NCBI GenBank assembly: GCA_964389285.1
Contig: CAYMCZ010000017.1
Span: 1-23,687, forward strand
DNA: 23,687 nt
Direction of reading: 5' to 3'
Origin: Alectryocaccobium sp964389285
GTDB taxonomy: Bacteria; Bacillota; Clostridia; Lachnospirales; Lachnospiraceae
In this document: piece after piece, positions 7,502-14,666 of the stretch
Position numbering within the stretch: the first letter of the stretch is position 1
Layout of the letters: each line of letters starts with the position of its first letter
Made by a program: the position numbers and the translations under genes
The notes under the pieces: generated by a model
What the model was told of the DNA's origin: nothing
Database searches by the model: none
Seen by the model: the letters and a program-made list of their open reading frames with translations, nothing else

Positions 7502-8095
7502 ATGGCAGTAAACAGAGTACCGATACTTAAAAGATGCAGATCACTCGGAATGGACCCTGTATTCCTCGGTATCGACAAAAAATCAAGACGTCAGTTAAAA
7601 CGCAGCAGTCGTAAGATCTCGGAGTACGGACTTCAGCTCCGCGAAAAACAGAAAGCTAAATTTATTTACGGCGTGCTCGAAAAACCTTTCAGAAATTATT
7701 ACAAAAAAGCAGACCGTATGCCGGGACAGACGGGTGAAAACCTCATGAAAATGCTGGAGATGCGTCTGGACAGCGTTGTTTTCCGTCTCGGATTCGCAAG
7801 AACCAGAAGAGAAGCGCGTCAGGTAGTCGGACATAAGCACGTGACAGTAAACGGCAAACAGGTCAACATCCCTTCTTATATAGTAAAAGCAGGAGATGTC
7901 ATTGCCATCAAAGAAGGCAAAAAAGATATGCAGAGGTATAAAGAGATTGCCGAAGCTACGGCAGGACACGCTGTTCCGGCATGGCTTGACTGCAATCCGG
8001 ATACCTTTACGGGCACCGTAAAAGAAGCGCCGGCCCGTGATCTCATCGACGTGCCCGTAAATGAGATGCTTATTGTCGAGCTTTATTCAAAATAA
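7502..8095 (+). CDS. rpsD: 30S ribosomal protein S4
   Basis: S4 starts assembly of the 5' domain of 16S rRNA and often represses its own operon. The 197 residues include the S4 RNA-binding domain (MRLDSVVFRLGFARTRREAR, about 86-105, then VTVNGKQVNIPSY). The N-terminus has only one cysteine (RCRSLG), so this is the form lacking the four-Cys zinc site. A strong AGGAGGAG site precedes the ATG. It lies in the alpha operon beside rpoA, as in many Clostridia. Confidence 0.97.
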   Translation: MAVNRVPILKRCRSLGMDPVFLGIDKKSRRQLKRSSRKISEYGLQLREKQKAKFIYGVLEKPFRNYYKKADRMPGQTGENLMKMLEMRLDSVVFRLGFARTRREARQVVGHKHVTVNGKQVNIPSYIVKAGDVIAIKEGKKDMQRYKEIAEATAGHAVPAWLDCNPDTFTGTVKEAPARDLIDVPVNEMLIVELYSK

Positions 8096-8123
8096 TTGAC
8101 ATCCTAAAAGGAGGATTCAGGAT

Positions 8124-9086
8124 TTGTTTGATTTTAACAAACCGAAAATAGAGATAGCGGAGCTTTCCGAAGACGGCAGATTCGGCAGATTTGTCGTAGA
8201 GCCCCTCGAAAGAGGTTATGGAACCACGTTAGGCAATTCGCTCAGGAGAATTATGCTTTCCTCCCTTCCGGGATGCGCCGTCAGCCAGGCAAAGATCGAA
8301 GGCGTGCGTCACGAATTCACCACTATTCCGGGTGTTAAAGAAGATGTCACCGAGATCATCATGAATCTCAAAAGCATAATCGTAAAAGATCACAGCGGCA
8401 ACGGACAGCCCAAAAACGGCTATATCGAGTTCGAAGGCGAGGGAGAAATCAGGGCCTCCGATATCAGGCTTGATCCCGATCTTGAGATCATCAACGGCGA
8501 TCTTCTGATAGCGACCTTAAACGGCGGCACCGACAGCCGTATCAGCATCGAGCTGTTTTTCACCAACGGCAGAGGTTACATCAGTGCCGAAAAAGGAAAG
8601 CAGGACGACGCGCCCATAGGCGTTATCGCTATAGATTCCATTTATACCCCCATCGAAAGGGTAAATCTTTCGGTGGAAAACACCCGTGTGGGTCAGGTGA
8701 CGGACTTTGACAAGCTGACACTTGACGTCATCACAAAAGGAACTTTGGCTGCCGACGAGGCGGTGAGCCTTGCGGCTAAAGTTTTGAGTGAGCATTTGAA
8801 ACTCTTTATCGACCTTTCCGAACATGCCAAGACCGCCGAGGTTATGGTAGAGAAAAACGACGAAGACAAAGAAAAAGCTCTTGACATGAAGATCGACGAG
8901 CTGGAACTCTCGGTTCGTTCATACAACTGTCTGAAGCGCGCCGGCATCAACACCGTTGAAGAGCTCTGCGCCAAGACGCCGGACGAGATGATGAAAGTTC
9001 GCAATCTCGGCCGCAAATCCCTCGAGGAAGTTCTCTCGAAGCTCAAAGAGCTCGGGCTTTCCTTAAGTCAGGGAGAAGAAATTTAA
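8124..9086 (+). CDS. rpoA: DNA-directed RNA polymerase alpha subunit
   Basis: This 320-residue subunit dimerises to nucleate RNA polymerase assembly. Its C-terminal domain contacts UP elements and activators. The N-terminal domain has the family segment GYGTTLGNSLRRIMLSSLPG (about 32-51). The C-terminal helix-hairpin-helix domain has SVRSYNCLKRAGINTVEEL and RNLGRKSLEEV. Translation appears to begin at a TTG at 8124, nine bases after AGGAGG (8109-8114). No ATG or GTG in frame fits the family start better. Confidence 0.97.
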   Translation: MFDFNKPKIEIAELSEDGRFGRFVVEPLERGYGTTLGNSLRRIMLSSLPGCAVSQAKIEGVRHEFTTIPGVKEDVTEIIMNLKSIIVKDHSGNGQPKNGYIEFEGEGEIRASDIRLDPDLEIINGDLLIATLNGGTDSRISIELFFTNGRGYISAEKGKQDDAPIGVIAIDSIYTPIERVNLSVENTRVGQVTDFDKLTLDVITKGTLAADEAVSLAAKVLSEHLKLFIDLSEHAKTAEVMVEKNDEDKEKALDMKIDELELSVRSYNCLKRAGINTVEELCAKTPDEMMKVRNLGRKSLEEVLSKLKELGLSLSQGEEI

Positions 9087-9139
9087 ACGGCCCCGCAAAT
9101 ACACTGATCCATGCGGCGCCGGAAATATTTGAGGATCAC

Positions 9140-9179
9140 AACAAAAGACCGGTAAAGCCGAAGAGTACGATCTTTTGTT
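9140..9179 (+). promoter_or_regulatory. Hairpin just upstream of rplQ
   Basis: AACAAAAGA (9140-9148) pairs perfectly with TCTTTTGTT (9171-9179) around a 22-base loop that itself contains CGG/CCG. It sits immediately before the rplQ ribosome binding site, so it could tune L17 translation. No T-tract follows, which argues against a terminator. Confidence 0.35.
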
Positions 9180-9197
9180 CCGCAAATGGAGGAAAAA

Positions 9198-9734
9198 ATG
9201 GCAGGTTACAGAAAACTCAGCAGAACATCATCACAGAGAAAAGCACTTCTCAGAAACCAGGTTACACAGCTTCTTTACCACGGCAGGATCCGCACCACGG
9301 AAAGCAAGGCTAAAGAGATCCGAAAGATCACTGAAAAGATGATCGCCCTTGCCGTAAAAGAAAAAGACAACTTCGAGACCGTGGAAGTTACGGCGAAAGT
9401 TGCCCGTAAAGACGCTGACGGCAGGAGAGTAAAGGAAACTGTTGACGGAAAGAAAGTTACTGTTTATGATGAAGTCAAGAAAACCATCAAAAAGGACAGA
9501 CCTTCCAGACTTCACGCAAGACGCGAGATGCTCAAGGTTTTCTATCCGATAACGGAGGTTCCCTCTGCAAACAAAGGCAAAAAGGCCAACTCAAAGAAAG
9601 TGGATCTTGTTGCGAAAATGTTTGATGAGATCGCTCCCAAATATGCATACAGAAACGGCGGTTACACACGTATTCTCAAGATCGGCCCCCGCAAAGGCGA
9701 TGCAGCCATGGAAGTCATCATCGAGCTTGTATAA
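9198..9734 (+). CDS. rplQ: 50S ribosomal protein L17, long form
   Basis: L17 lies near the peptide exit tunnel. The N-terminus (AGYRKLSRTSSQRKALLRNQ) and C-terminus (KMFDEIAPKYAYRNGGYTRI, then LKIGPRKGDAAMEVIIELV) are typical, but the protein has 178 residues against about 120 in most bacteria. The extra ~60 residues fall between the helical start and the C-terminal part (about 53-110) and are rich in Lys, Val and Asp. I know this insertion from Lachnospiraceae L17 proteins, which supports the taxonomic call. The ATG at 9198 follows GGAGG; an ATG four codons earlier overlaps that site and is rejected. Confidence 0.95.
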   Translation: MAGYRKLSRTSSQRKALLRNQVTQLLYHGRIRTTESKAKEIRKITEKMIALAVKEKDNFETVEVTAKVARKDADGRRVKETVDGKKVTVYDEVKKTIKKDRPSRLHARREMLKVFYPITEVPSANKGKKANSKKVDLVAKMFDEIAPKYAYRNGGYTRILKIGPRKGDAAMEVIIELV

Positions 9735-9776
9735 TTTTAAAATACCTACTACGACCGGAGGGGAGGTTGAGGAAGC

Positions 9777-9953
9777 GTGTCAAATATTATCGTAAAAGAA
9801 AACGAAACTCTCGACAGCGCGTTACGCAGATTTAAACGCAGCTGCGCGAAAGCCGGCATCCAGCAGGAGATCCGCAAAAGAGAGCATTACGAAAAACCGA
9901 GCGTGCGCCGCAAGAAAAAATCCGAAGCGGCGAGAAAACGCAAATATAACTAA
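9777..9953 (+). CDS. rpsU: 30S ribosomal protein S21
   Basis: This 58-residue basic protein belongs to the S21 family, which binds near the 3' end of 16S rRNA and aids mRNA binding. The translation starts SNIIVKENETLDSALRRFKR, has the family REHYEKPSVRRKKK segment and ends ARKRKYN. The start is a GTG at 9777 with GAGG seven bases upstream. Its place as the last gene of the alpha operon is unusual, since rpsU is more often near yqeY or dnaG. The strong terminator at 10022-10052 closes the unit. Confidence 0.93.
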   Translation: MSNIIVKENETLDSALRRFKRSCAKAGIQQEIRKREHYEKPSVRRKKKSEAARKRKYN

Positions 9954-10021
9954 ATATCACGGTCGGGAGCTGCCCGCAGCGGAGAAATCCGGTGATATTG
10001 AAAAAACTTTATACAACTTGG

Positions 10022-10052
10022 AAAAGCCACCGTGTATGCGCGTGGCTTTTTT
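10022..10052 (+). terminator. Intrinsic terminator of the ribosomal operon
   Basis: AAAAGCCAC (10022-10030) pairs perfectly with GTGGCTTTT (10042-10050) around an 11-base loop and runs into six T residues. This is a textbook rho-independent terminator. A weaker hairpin, AATATCAC with GTGATATT, lies between rpsU and this site. Confidence 0.9.
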
Positions 10053-10125
10053 GCAAAGAGAAGAATTAAAAACAAGGGGCCGGCATTCGCAAAGACATCA
10101 ACCACGGCAGTACGGAGCATACGGC

Positions 10126-10935
10126 ATGAAAAAAACGGGAGCTTACTCCACTACACTGTATCAGATACATACGAAAAAAACGTCCTGTGAGAGCGGAAAA
10201 TTCAGGGCTGTTTTTTTGAGCGACATGCATAATGCCTGCCGGGGCGAAGACGATTCCATGCTTATGTCGCTTATAGAAAAGCAGCAGCCGGATATTGTTC
10301 TTTGCGGCGGTGACATGCTCGTGGCATATCCCGGAAAGGATGTGTCGCAGGCGGCCGGTTTTATGAACGAAGCGGGCAGAAGATGGCCGACATATTATGC
10401 TCTGGGGAATCACGAATACCGCCTGAAGCTCTATCCGGAAACGTACGGAGATATGTATGACAGATATATGGATTCGCTTGACACGGATTGTGTTCATGTT
10501 TTGGATGACGCGGCGGCGGAGGTCGTTATTAACCGGGTTCCGCTCATTATATACGGATTTTCGGTAAAGCGGAAATATTATCACAGGTTTAAAAATATCC
10601 CCATGCCGACATCCGAACTTACAAAGGTTTTCGGAAGCCCGGACAAAACAAAGGTTTCCGTGCTGCTGGCGCATACTCCCAAATATATCAGGACTTATTT
10701 TAAATGGGGAGCCGACCTGACCCTGTCCGGGCATTATCACGGGGGGATCATGAGATTTCGGGAGAACAAAGGACTTATCAGTCCGGATCTTAAGCTCTTT
10801 CCTCACAATGCGCACGGAATGATAAAAGAAAACGAAAAATCCCTGATCATAAGCGCGGGACTTGGCGAACATACCGTCCCGTTTCGGCTGAAAAACCCGA
10901 GAGAGCTGGTGGCGATTGATATTATATGCAGTTAA
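10126..10935 (+). CDS. Calcineurin-like metallophosphoesterase
   Basis: This 269-residue enzyme has all metal-binding motifs of the calcineurin-like superfamily: D33 and H35 in LSDMHN, D63 in GGDML, N95 and H96 in GNHEYR, H183 in LLAHTPKY, and H203 and H205 in SGHYHGG. It resembles the YkuE/LpxH-like group in layout. It lacks a clear signal peptide or membrane anchor, so it is probably cytoplasmic, and the substrate is unknown. I start at the ATG at 10126, with GGAG eight bases upstream. The frame stays open back to 10018, but that would put the start inside the ribosomal-operon terminator. A copy of the dispersed repeat follows directly. Confidence 0.85.
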   Translation: MKKTGAYSTTLYQIHTKKTSCESGKFRAVFLSDMHNACRGEDDSMLMSLIEKQQPDIVLCGGDMLVAYPGKDVSQAAGFMNEAGRRWPTYYALGNHEYRLKLYPETYGDMYDRYMDSLDTDCVHVLDDAAAEVVINRVPLIIYGFSVKRKYYHRFKNIPMPTSELTKVFGSPDKTKVSVLLAHTPKYIRTYFKWGADLTLSGHYHGGIMRFRENKGLISPDLKLFPHNAHGMIKENEKSLIISAGLGEHTVPFRLKNPRELVAIDIICS

Positions 10936-10936
10936 G

Positions 10937-10959
10937 GCTGACGCTCCGCTCAGGATGAC
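10937..10959. repeat. Dispersed intergenic repeat, copy 3 (short)
   Basis: These 23 bases are identical to 1096-1118 and end with the GCTCAGGATGAC core also seen at 3648-3659. It lies directly after the metallophosphoesterase stop codon and before scpA. It looks like a truncated member, because the CCTTCGACT part is missing. Confidence 0.65.
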
Positions 10960-10985
10960 GCTAAACAACAACTTTTAACAAAGAA

Positions 10986-11786
10986 ATGAAAAATATGAAA
11001 ATCTCAGTAAAACTGACGGCTTTCGAGGGTCCGCTCGATCTGCTGCTTCATCTTATAGAAAAAGACAAGATAGATATTTACGACATACCCATTTCCGCGA
11101 TTACGGATCAGTATCTGGAATATGTCAGGCAGCTCGGCGAGCAGGACATGGAGCTTGCGAGCGAATTCATGGTTATGGCGGCGACGCTTCTGGATATCAA
11201 ATGCCGTATGTTGCTGCCGTCCGAGGAAGAGCCGGACGAGGAAGAGGATCCCAGAGAGGAGCTTGTAAACCGGCTTTTAGAGTACAAAAAATACAAATAT
11301 CTTTCGGGCATTTTGCGCGATCACATGGATATGACGGGTGTTTCGGTGACAAAGCCTTCATCCATACCCGATGAAGTCATAAAATACAAGCCTCCCGTTG
11401 ACCTTGCCGAGCTTTTGGGAGACGTTTCGGCCGACGATCTGATAGCCGTCTATAAAGAAGTAGCAAGGAGACAGGAAGAAAAAATAGATCAGGTGCGAAG
11501 CCGGTTCGGAAAGATCAAAAAAGAGCCCGTCACCGTTTCACAGCAGATGCAGGCTGTCAGAAAGATGGCAATAAGAAGCAGAAAGATTTCTTTTGCGGAA
11601 TGTCTTGAAGCGGGCGCGGAGAAAGAAAGCATTGTCGTGACATTCATTGCCGTTCTTGAACTCATGCATTTCGGAAAGATCAGGATATTTCAGGAAGAAA
11701 GCTTCGGCGAGATCCTTATCGAATCCCTCGAAGACGAAGATACGGCCGTGACCGAAGATGATTTTTCGACGGATGAGGATTATTGA
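10986..11786 (+). CDS. scpA: Segregation and condensation protein A (kleisin ScpA)
   Basis: ScpA is the kleisin that bridges the SMC heads in the bacterial SMC-ScpAB condensin complex. The 266 residues open with the hallmark KLTAFEGPLDLLLHLIEKDK (around 9-28). A helical N-domain, a long acidic linker region (EEEPDEEEDPREE) and a C-terminal winged-helix region (FAECLEAGAEKESIVVTFIAVLELMH) follow. A second ATG nine bases downstream (10995) is an equally good start by family alignment; neither has a clear ribosome binding site. scpB follows after 44 bases. Confidence 0.95.
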   Translation: MKNMKISVKLTAFEGPLDLLLHLIEKDKIDIYDIPISAITDQYLEYVRQLGEQDMELASEFMVMAATLLDIKCRMLLPSEEEPDEEEDPREELVNRLLEYKKYKYLSGILRDHMDMTGVSVTKPSSIPDEVIKYKPPVDLAELLGDVSADDLIAVYKEVARRQEEKIDQVRSRFGKIKKEPVTVSQQMQAVRKMAIRSRKISFAECLEAGAEKESIVVTFIAVLELMHFGKIRIFQEESFGEILIESLEDEDTAVTEDDFSTDEDY

Positions 11787-11830
11787 TTTGCCCTGCGGCA
11801 GAGATTTATTTTTCAGGAGATATATTATAT

Positions 11831-12388
11831 ATGGAAGAAAAAAAACTATGCGCTCAGCTCGAAGCCATCCTTTTTTCGATGGGAGAGCCGGTTGAAATAC
11901 AGACGATAGCTTCGGCGCTCGGATGCTCGCAGCTTGAAATAAAGGTCGCGGCCGCCAAACTCATGGAAGCCTGCGAGTCCGACGAAAGAGGGATACGCCT
12001 TCTGCAGCTCGAAGACTCCTATCAGCTTGCCGCGAAGCCCGATTTTTACGAAGAGCTCATCACGATCACGAAACATCCCAAAAAACCGGTGCTGACGGAT
12101 ACTGTCATGGAGACGCTTTCCATCATCGCCTACAGACAACCCGTCACCAAAACGGACATAGAAAAGATAAGAGGTGTTTCGAGTGATTTTGCCGTCAACA
12201 AATTAGTGGAATTCGGACTGGTAAAAGAGGTGGGGAGGCTTAACGCCCCCGGCCGCCCGATACTTTTCGGCACGACCGATGAATTTTTAAGAAGATTCGG
12301 TTTCTCCGCCCTCTCCGAGATACCACAGATGGATCCCGTTATGGAAGAAGACTTTAAAGCCGAAGCCGACATAGAAGTGACGGTTTAA
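11831..12388 (+). CDS. scpB: Segregation and condensation protein B (ScpB)
   Basis: ScpB is a dimer of winged-helix proteins that binds ScpA in the condensin complex. The 185 residues include the family motifs LEAILFSMGEPV near the start, DTVMETLSIIAYRQPVTKTD in the middle and GRLNAPGRPILFGTTDEFL near the end. AGGAG at 11815-11819 supports the ATG at 11831 over a TTG at 11783. The stop codon overlaps that of the opposite-strand gene downstream, so the two are convergent with no room for a terminator. Confidence 0.95.
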   Translation: MEEKKLCAQLEAILFSMGEPVEIQTIASALGCSQLEIKVAAAKLMEACESDERGIRLLQLEDSYQLAAKPDFYEELITITKHPKKPVLTDTVMETLSIIAYRQPVTKTDIEKIRGVSSDFAVNKLVEFGLVKEVGRLNAPGRPILFGTTDEFLRRFGFSALSEIPQMDPVMEEDFKAEADIEVTV

Positions 12389-13407
12389 ATCGCAAACGTC
12401 GTCAGCTCATCGTACAGGTCGCTCCTTGTCTGTTTATCGGGGCTCGTGCCCAAAAACAGCTCGGTATCATAAGCCGCCTTGGCTATCAGTATCGAAAGCC
12501 CGTCGGCGGCCGGAATCTTTCTTTTGCGCGCTCCGGAAAGCAGCTTCGTTTCCACGGGCGTATAAATCAGGTCGATTACGCCCGACAGCTTTTTGAAAGA
12601 ACTCAGCTCCACGGGACAAAACTCGGCATTCGGGCTCATGCCTATGGGAGTCGTGTTTATCAGGATATCCGCATCCGCGTAAGCATAAAGATTTGAATAA
12701 TTAACTTTCCCCGTCCTCGAGACGCAGATTATCTCAGATGCGCCCCGCTCGGACGCTGCCGCGGACGCCATGTGCGCGGTATTGCCGTTTCCGAGGATCA
12801 AAACCTGCTTATCTTTAAAATCAATGCCCGCCTCGTCGGCGGCAAACAGAAATCCTTTGTACTCGGTATTGTATCCGGTTACTATGCCGTCCTTATTTGT
12901 CAGCGTATTCGCGTATCCGGTCTTTTCGGCGTTCGGACAGAGCCGGTCGCAAAACGGAAGCACGTCATTTACATAAGGATAATCCACATTCAGCCCCTTA
13001 AAACTGCGCTTTTTAAAAAGCAGCGGAAGCTGCGCGTAGGTGATATTGTAAAGCCCGTAGCTTTGATTGCCGAAAGCGTGATGTATCCATTTCGAATAGC
13101 TGTAAGCCAGATCCTTTCCGATCAGGCCGTAATCTATGTTGCTTATCTGGAGCAGATGCATGTATATCTGCCGGCTCATCTCAAATATATCCGAATAAAG
13201 AGCCTGTATATAAAGGTCAAATCCGGGCTCGACGTCAAAAGAAAGCCTGTCCACTATCTCCCACTCCCTTTTCGGGTCATTCATATCCAGGCCGTTTTCG
13301 ATTTTATACGCGGACGCCGCGGCGGCCAGATTCAGCCTGTGCAAAAAGAGCTCCGCAATTTTATCATCTGTTTTATCTATTTCTTTTCTGATTTCAGAAA
13401 TATCCAT
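12385..13407 (-). CDS. Chorismate mutase (AroQ) fused to a degenerate shikimate dehydrogenase-like domain
   Basis: This is a 340-residue two-domain protein. Residues 1-88 are an AroQ-type chorismate mutase domain. By comparison with the E. coli domain, R7, R24, K35, D44, R47 and E48 fit the active-site set, while the usual glutamine near residue 82 is a tyrosine. Residues 92-340 have the shikimate dehydrogenase layout: GLIGKDLAYSYS, ANTLTNKDG, GYNTEYKGF, the nucleotide-binding GNGNTAH (206-212) and INTTPIGM. The catalytic Lys of NVTxPxK is V146, the catalytic Asp of NTD is E182, and the substrate-binding Gln near the C-terminus is K310. It may therefore lack classical AroE activity. I leave the symbol empty for that reason. 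Confidence 0.85.
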   Translation of the reverse strand: MDISEIRKEIDKTDDKIAELFLHRLNLAAAASAYKIENGLDMNDPKREWEIVDRLSFDVEPGFDLYIQALYSDIFEMSRQIYMHLLQISNIDYGLIGKDLAYSYSKWIHHAFGNQSYGLYNITYAQLPLLFKKRSFKGLNVDYPYVNDVLPFCDRLCPNAEKTGYANTLTNKDGIVTGYNTEYKGFLFAADEAGIDFKDKQVLILGNGNTAHMASAAASERGASEIICVSRTGKVNYSNLYAYADADILINTTPIGMSPNAEFCPVELSSFKKLSGVIDLIYTPVETKLLSGARKRKIPAADGLSILIAKAAYDTELFLGTSPDKQTRSDLYDELTTFAI

Positions 13408-13443
13408 ATCCGCTTCTTCTTTCCGATTTTTTATTTAATTAGA

Positions 13444-13472
13444 ATTGTACTATTCTTTTTCTTATAAATCAA
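13444..13472 (-). promoter_or_regulatory. Promoter for the minus-strand chorismate mutase/AroE-like gene
   Basis: Read on the minus strand: -35 TTGATT (13472-13467), a 17-base spacer and -10 TACAAT (13449-13444). Transcription would start near 13437, about 30 bases before the ATG at 13407. The divergent recombinase gene starts 164 bases away; I see no equally clear promoter for it in the shared gap. Confidence 0.6.
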
Positions 13473-13571
13473 GAAAAATGATGCCGCCTCATCCGCTGCA
13501 TTTGCCTGTGTTTGATATCATATAAGTATAGGATCAGCAGGAGAAAAGTAACACAGAAAGGAGAGGTGAAA

Positions 13572-14411
13572 ATGAGATCCAAAAAAGTAACGGAAAAACT
13601 TATCCATCAATTTGAAAAGCAGCTGATGCTGGAAGAAAAATGTGAGACGACCGTCGGCAAGTACATGAGAGATATTCATCACTTTGCCGATTTTGCCGGA
13701 GACCGTTATATCACAAAGCAGCTTACCATCGATTACAAACACGAGCTGATCGAAAAAGGATACGCGCCTTCGAGCGTCAATTCCATGCTGGCGTCCATGA
13801 ACAGGCTTATGGAATTCATCGGTCTGCATGCATGTTGCGTAAAAAGTCTGAAAATTCAGCACAATGCCTACTGTCCGGAAACAAAAGAGCTTTCAAGAAC
13901 GGATTATTTGAAGCTTTTGGAAGCCGCGAAAGGCAAAGAGCGCCTGTATCTGGCGCTGCAGACTATTTGCGGAACGGGTATAAGGGTTTCCGAGCTGGAG
14001 CATTTTACGGTGGAGGCCGTAAAAGAGGGCACGATATGCATCGAATGTAAAAACAAGATACGTGTCATACAGGTTACGGGCAAGCTGCAAAAGATGCTTC
14101 TGGACTATGCCAAAAAACGCGGGATAAGCGAAGGAGTAATATTTCGAACACGGAACGGCAGGCGGCTCGACCGGAGCAATATCTGGAGCGAGATGAAAAA
14201 CCTGTGTGCTGCGGCGGGAGTCGATCCGCACAAAGTATATCCCCACAATCTCCGCAAACTCTTTGCGAGGATGTTTTACAAAAACGAAAAGGATCTGGCA
14301 AAGCTGGCAGATCTTTTGGGGCATACGAATATAAATACGACGAGGATATATATTATCTCCACCGGGACGGAGCACCGCAAAAAAATGGAAAAGCTGGGGC
14401 TGGTCGTGTAA
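13572..14411 (+). CDS. Tyrosine recombinase / phage-type integrase
   Basis: This 279-residue protein has an N-terminal SAM-like DNA-binding domain (about 8-90) and a catalytic domain with the full tyrosine recombinase set: R138 in GTGIRVSELE, K160 or K162 in ECKNKIRVIQV, H225 and R228 in PHNLRKLFA, H251 in LLGHTNINTT and nucleophile Y260. Size and layout resemble XerC/XerD and the small integrases that invert promoters. I could not recognise its target site. The ATG at 13572 follows GGAGAGG; the longer in-frame start at 13512 lacks one. It stands alone between the aro-type gene and the matrix locus, with a terminator-like hairpin after it. Confidence 0.9.
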   Translation: MRSKKVTEKLIHQFEKQLMLEEKCETTVGKYMRDIHHFADFAGDRYITKQLTIDYKHELIEKGYAPSSVNSMLASMNRLMEFIGLHACCVKSLKIQHNAYCPETKELSRTDYLKLLEAAKGKERLYLALQTICGTGIRVSELEHFTVEAVKEGTICIECKNKIRVIQVTGKLQKMLLDYAKKRGISEGVIFRTRNGRRLDRSNIWSEMKNLCAAAGVDPHKVYPHNLRKLFARMFYKNEKDLAKLADLLGHTNINTTRIYIISTGTEHRKKMEKLGLVV

Positions 14412-14444
14412 GGGCGGCATTTAAAAGCAGTTAAGCGTAAATGA

Positions 14445-14490
14445 GGGCTGCCGCAATATGTATTATCATGAATATTGCGGCGGCCCGTTT
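14445..14490 (+). terminator. Long hairpin after the recombinase gene
   Basis: Bases 14445-14459 pair with 14472-14486 over 15 positions, with one G-T wobble and a 12-base loop. Only GTTTAT follows, so the T-tract is short. It probably separates the recombinase from the matrix locus. Confidence 0.6.
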
Positions 14491-14594
14491 ATCCGGCGAA
14501 AAGAGTATTAAAACAACAATAATTGTGTCGTTTTACACACATATTTCACAAATAAGCAAAAAATACATGGGGTTTCCACGACAAGGTAATTCCA

Positions 14595-14623
14595 TTAATT
14601 GTATTGATTAATTAAAGTATAAA
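14595..14623 (+). promoter_or_regulatory. Candidate promoter and AT-rich control region of the matrix locus
   Basis: TTAATT (14595-14600), 17 bases and TATAAA (14618-14623) form a moderate promoter candidate. The overlapping ATTAAT-n7-ATTAAT (14594-14612) is an inverted repeat that could be an operator. The surrounding 14490-14640 is clearly more AT-rich than the genes on either side, which fits a regulated control region. The call is tentative. Confidence 0.35.
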
Positions 14624-14666
14624 TAGGTCAGTAACGGCAGACTAACGCTACAGGAGGCTATCCGAC

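Noticed and set aside
10018..10125. N-terminal extension of the metallophosphoesterase by 36 codons
   Set aside because: It would start inside the ribosomal-operon terminator hairpin, and the extension has no family similarity; the ATG at 10126 has a good GGAG.
10066..10971. A 301-codon open frame on the minus strand over the metallophosphoesterase
   Set aside because: It is the shadow of a gene with complete catalytic motifs on the plus strand, and has no motif of its own.
12772..13467. A 231-codon plus-strand open frame inside the chorismate mutase/AroE-like gene
   Set aside because: It is antisense to a clear two-domain protein and reads through its promoter; no ribosome binding site.
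14412..14666. Riboswitch or T-box before the matrix locus
   Set aside because: I looked for conserved cores of common riboswitches and the T-box antiterminator sequence and saw none.
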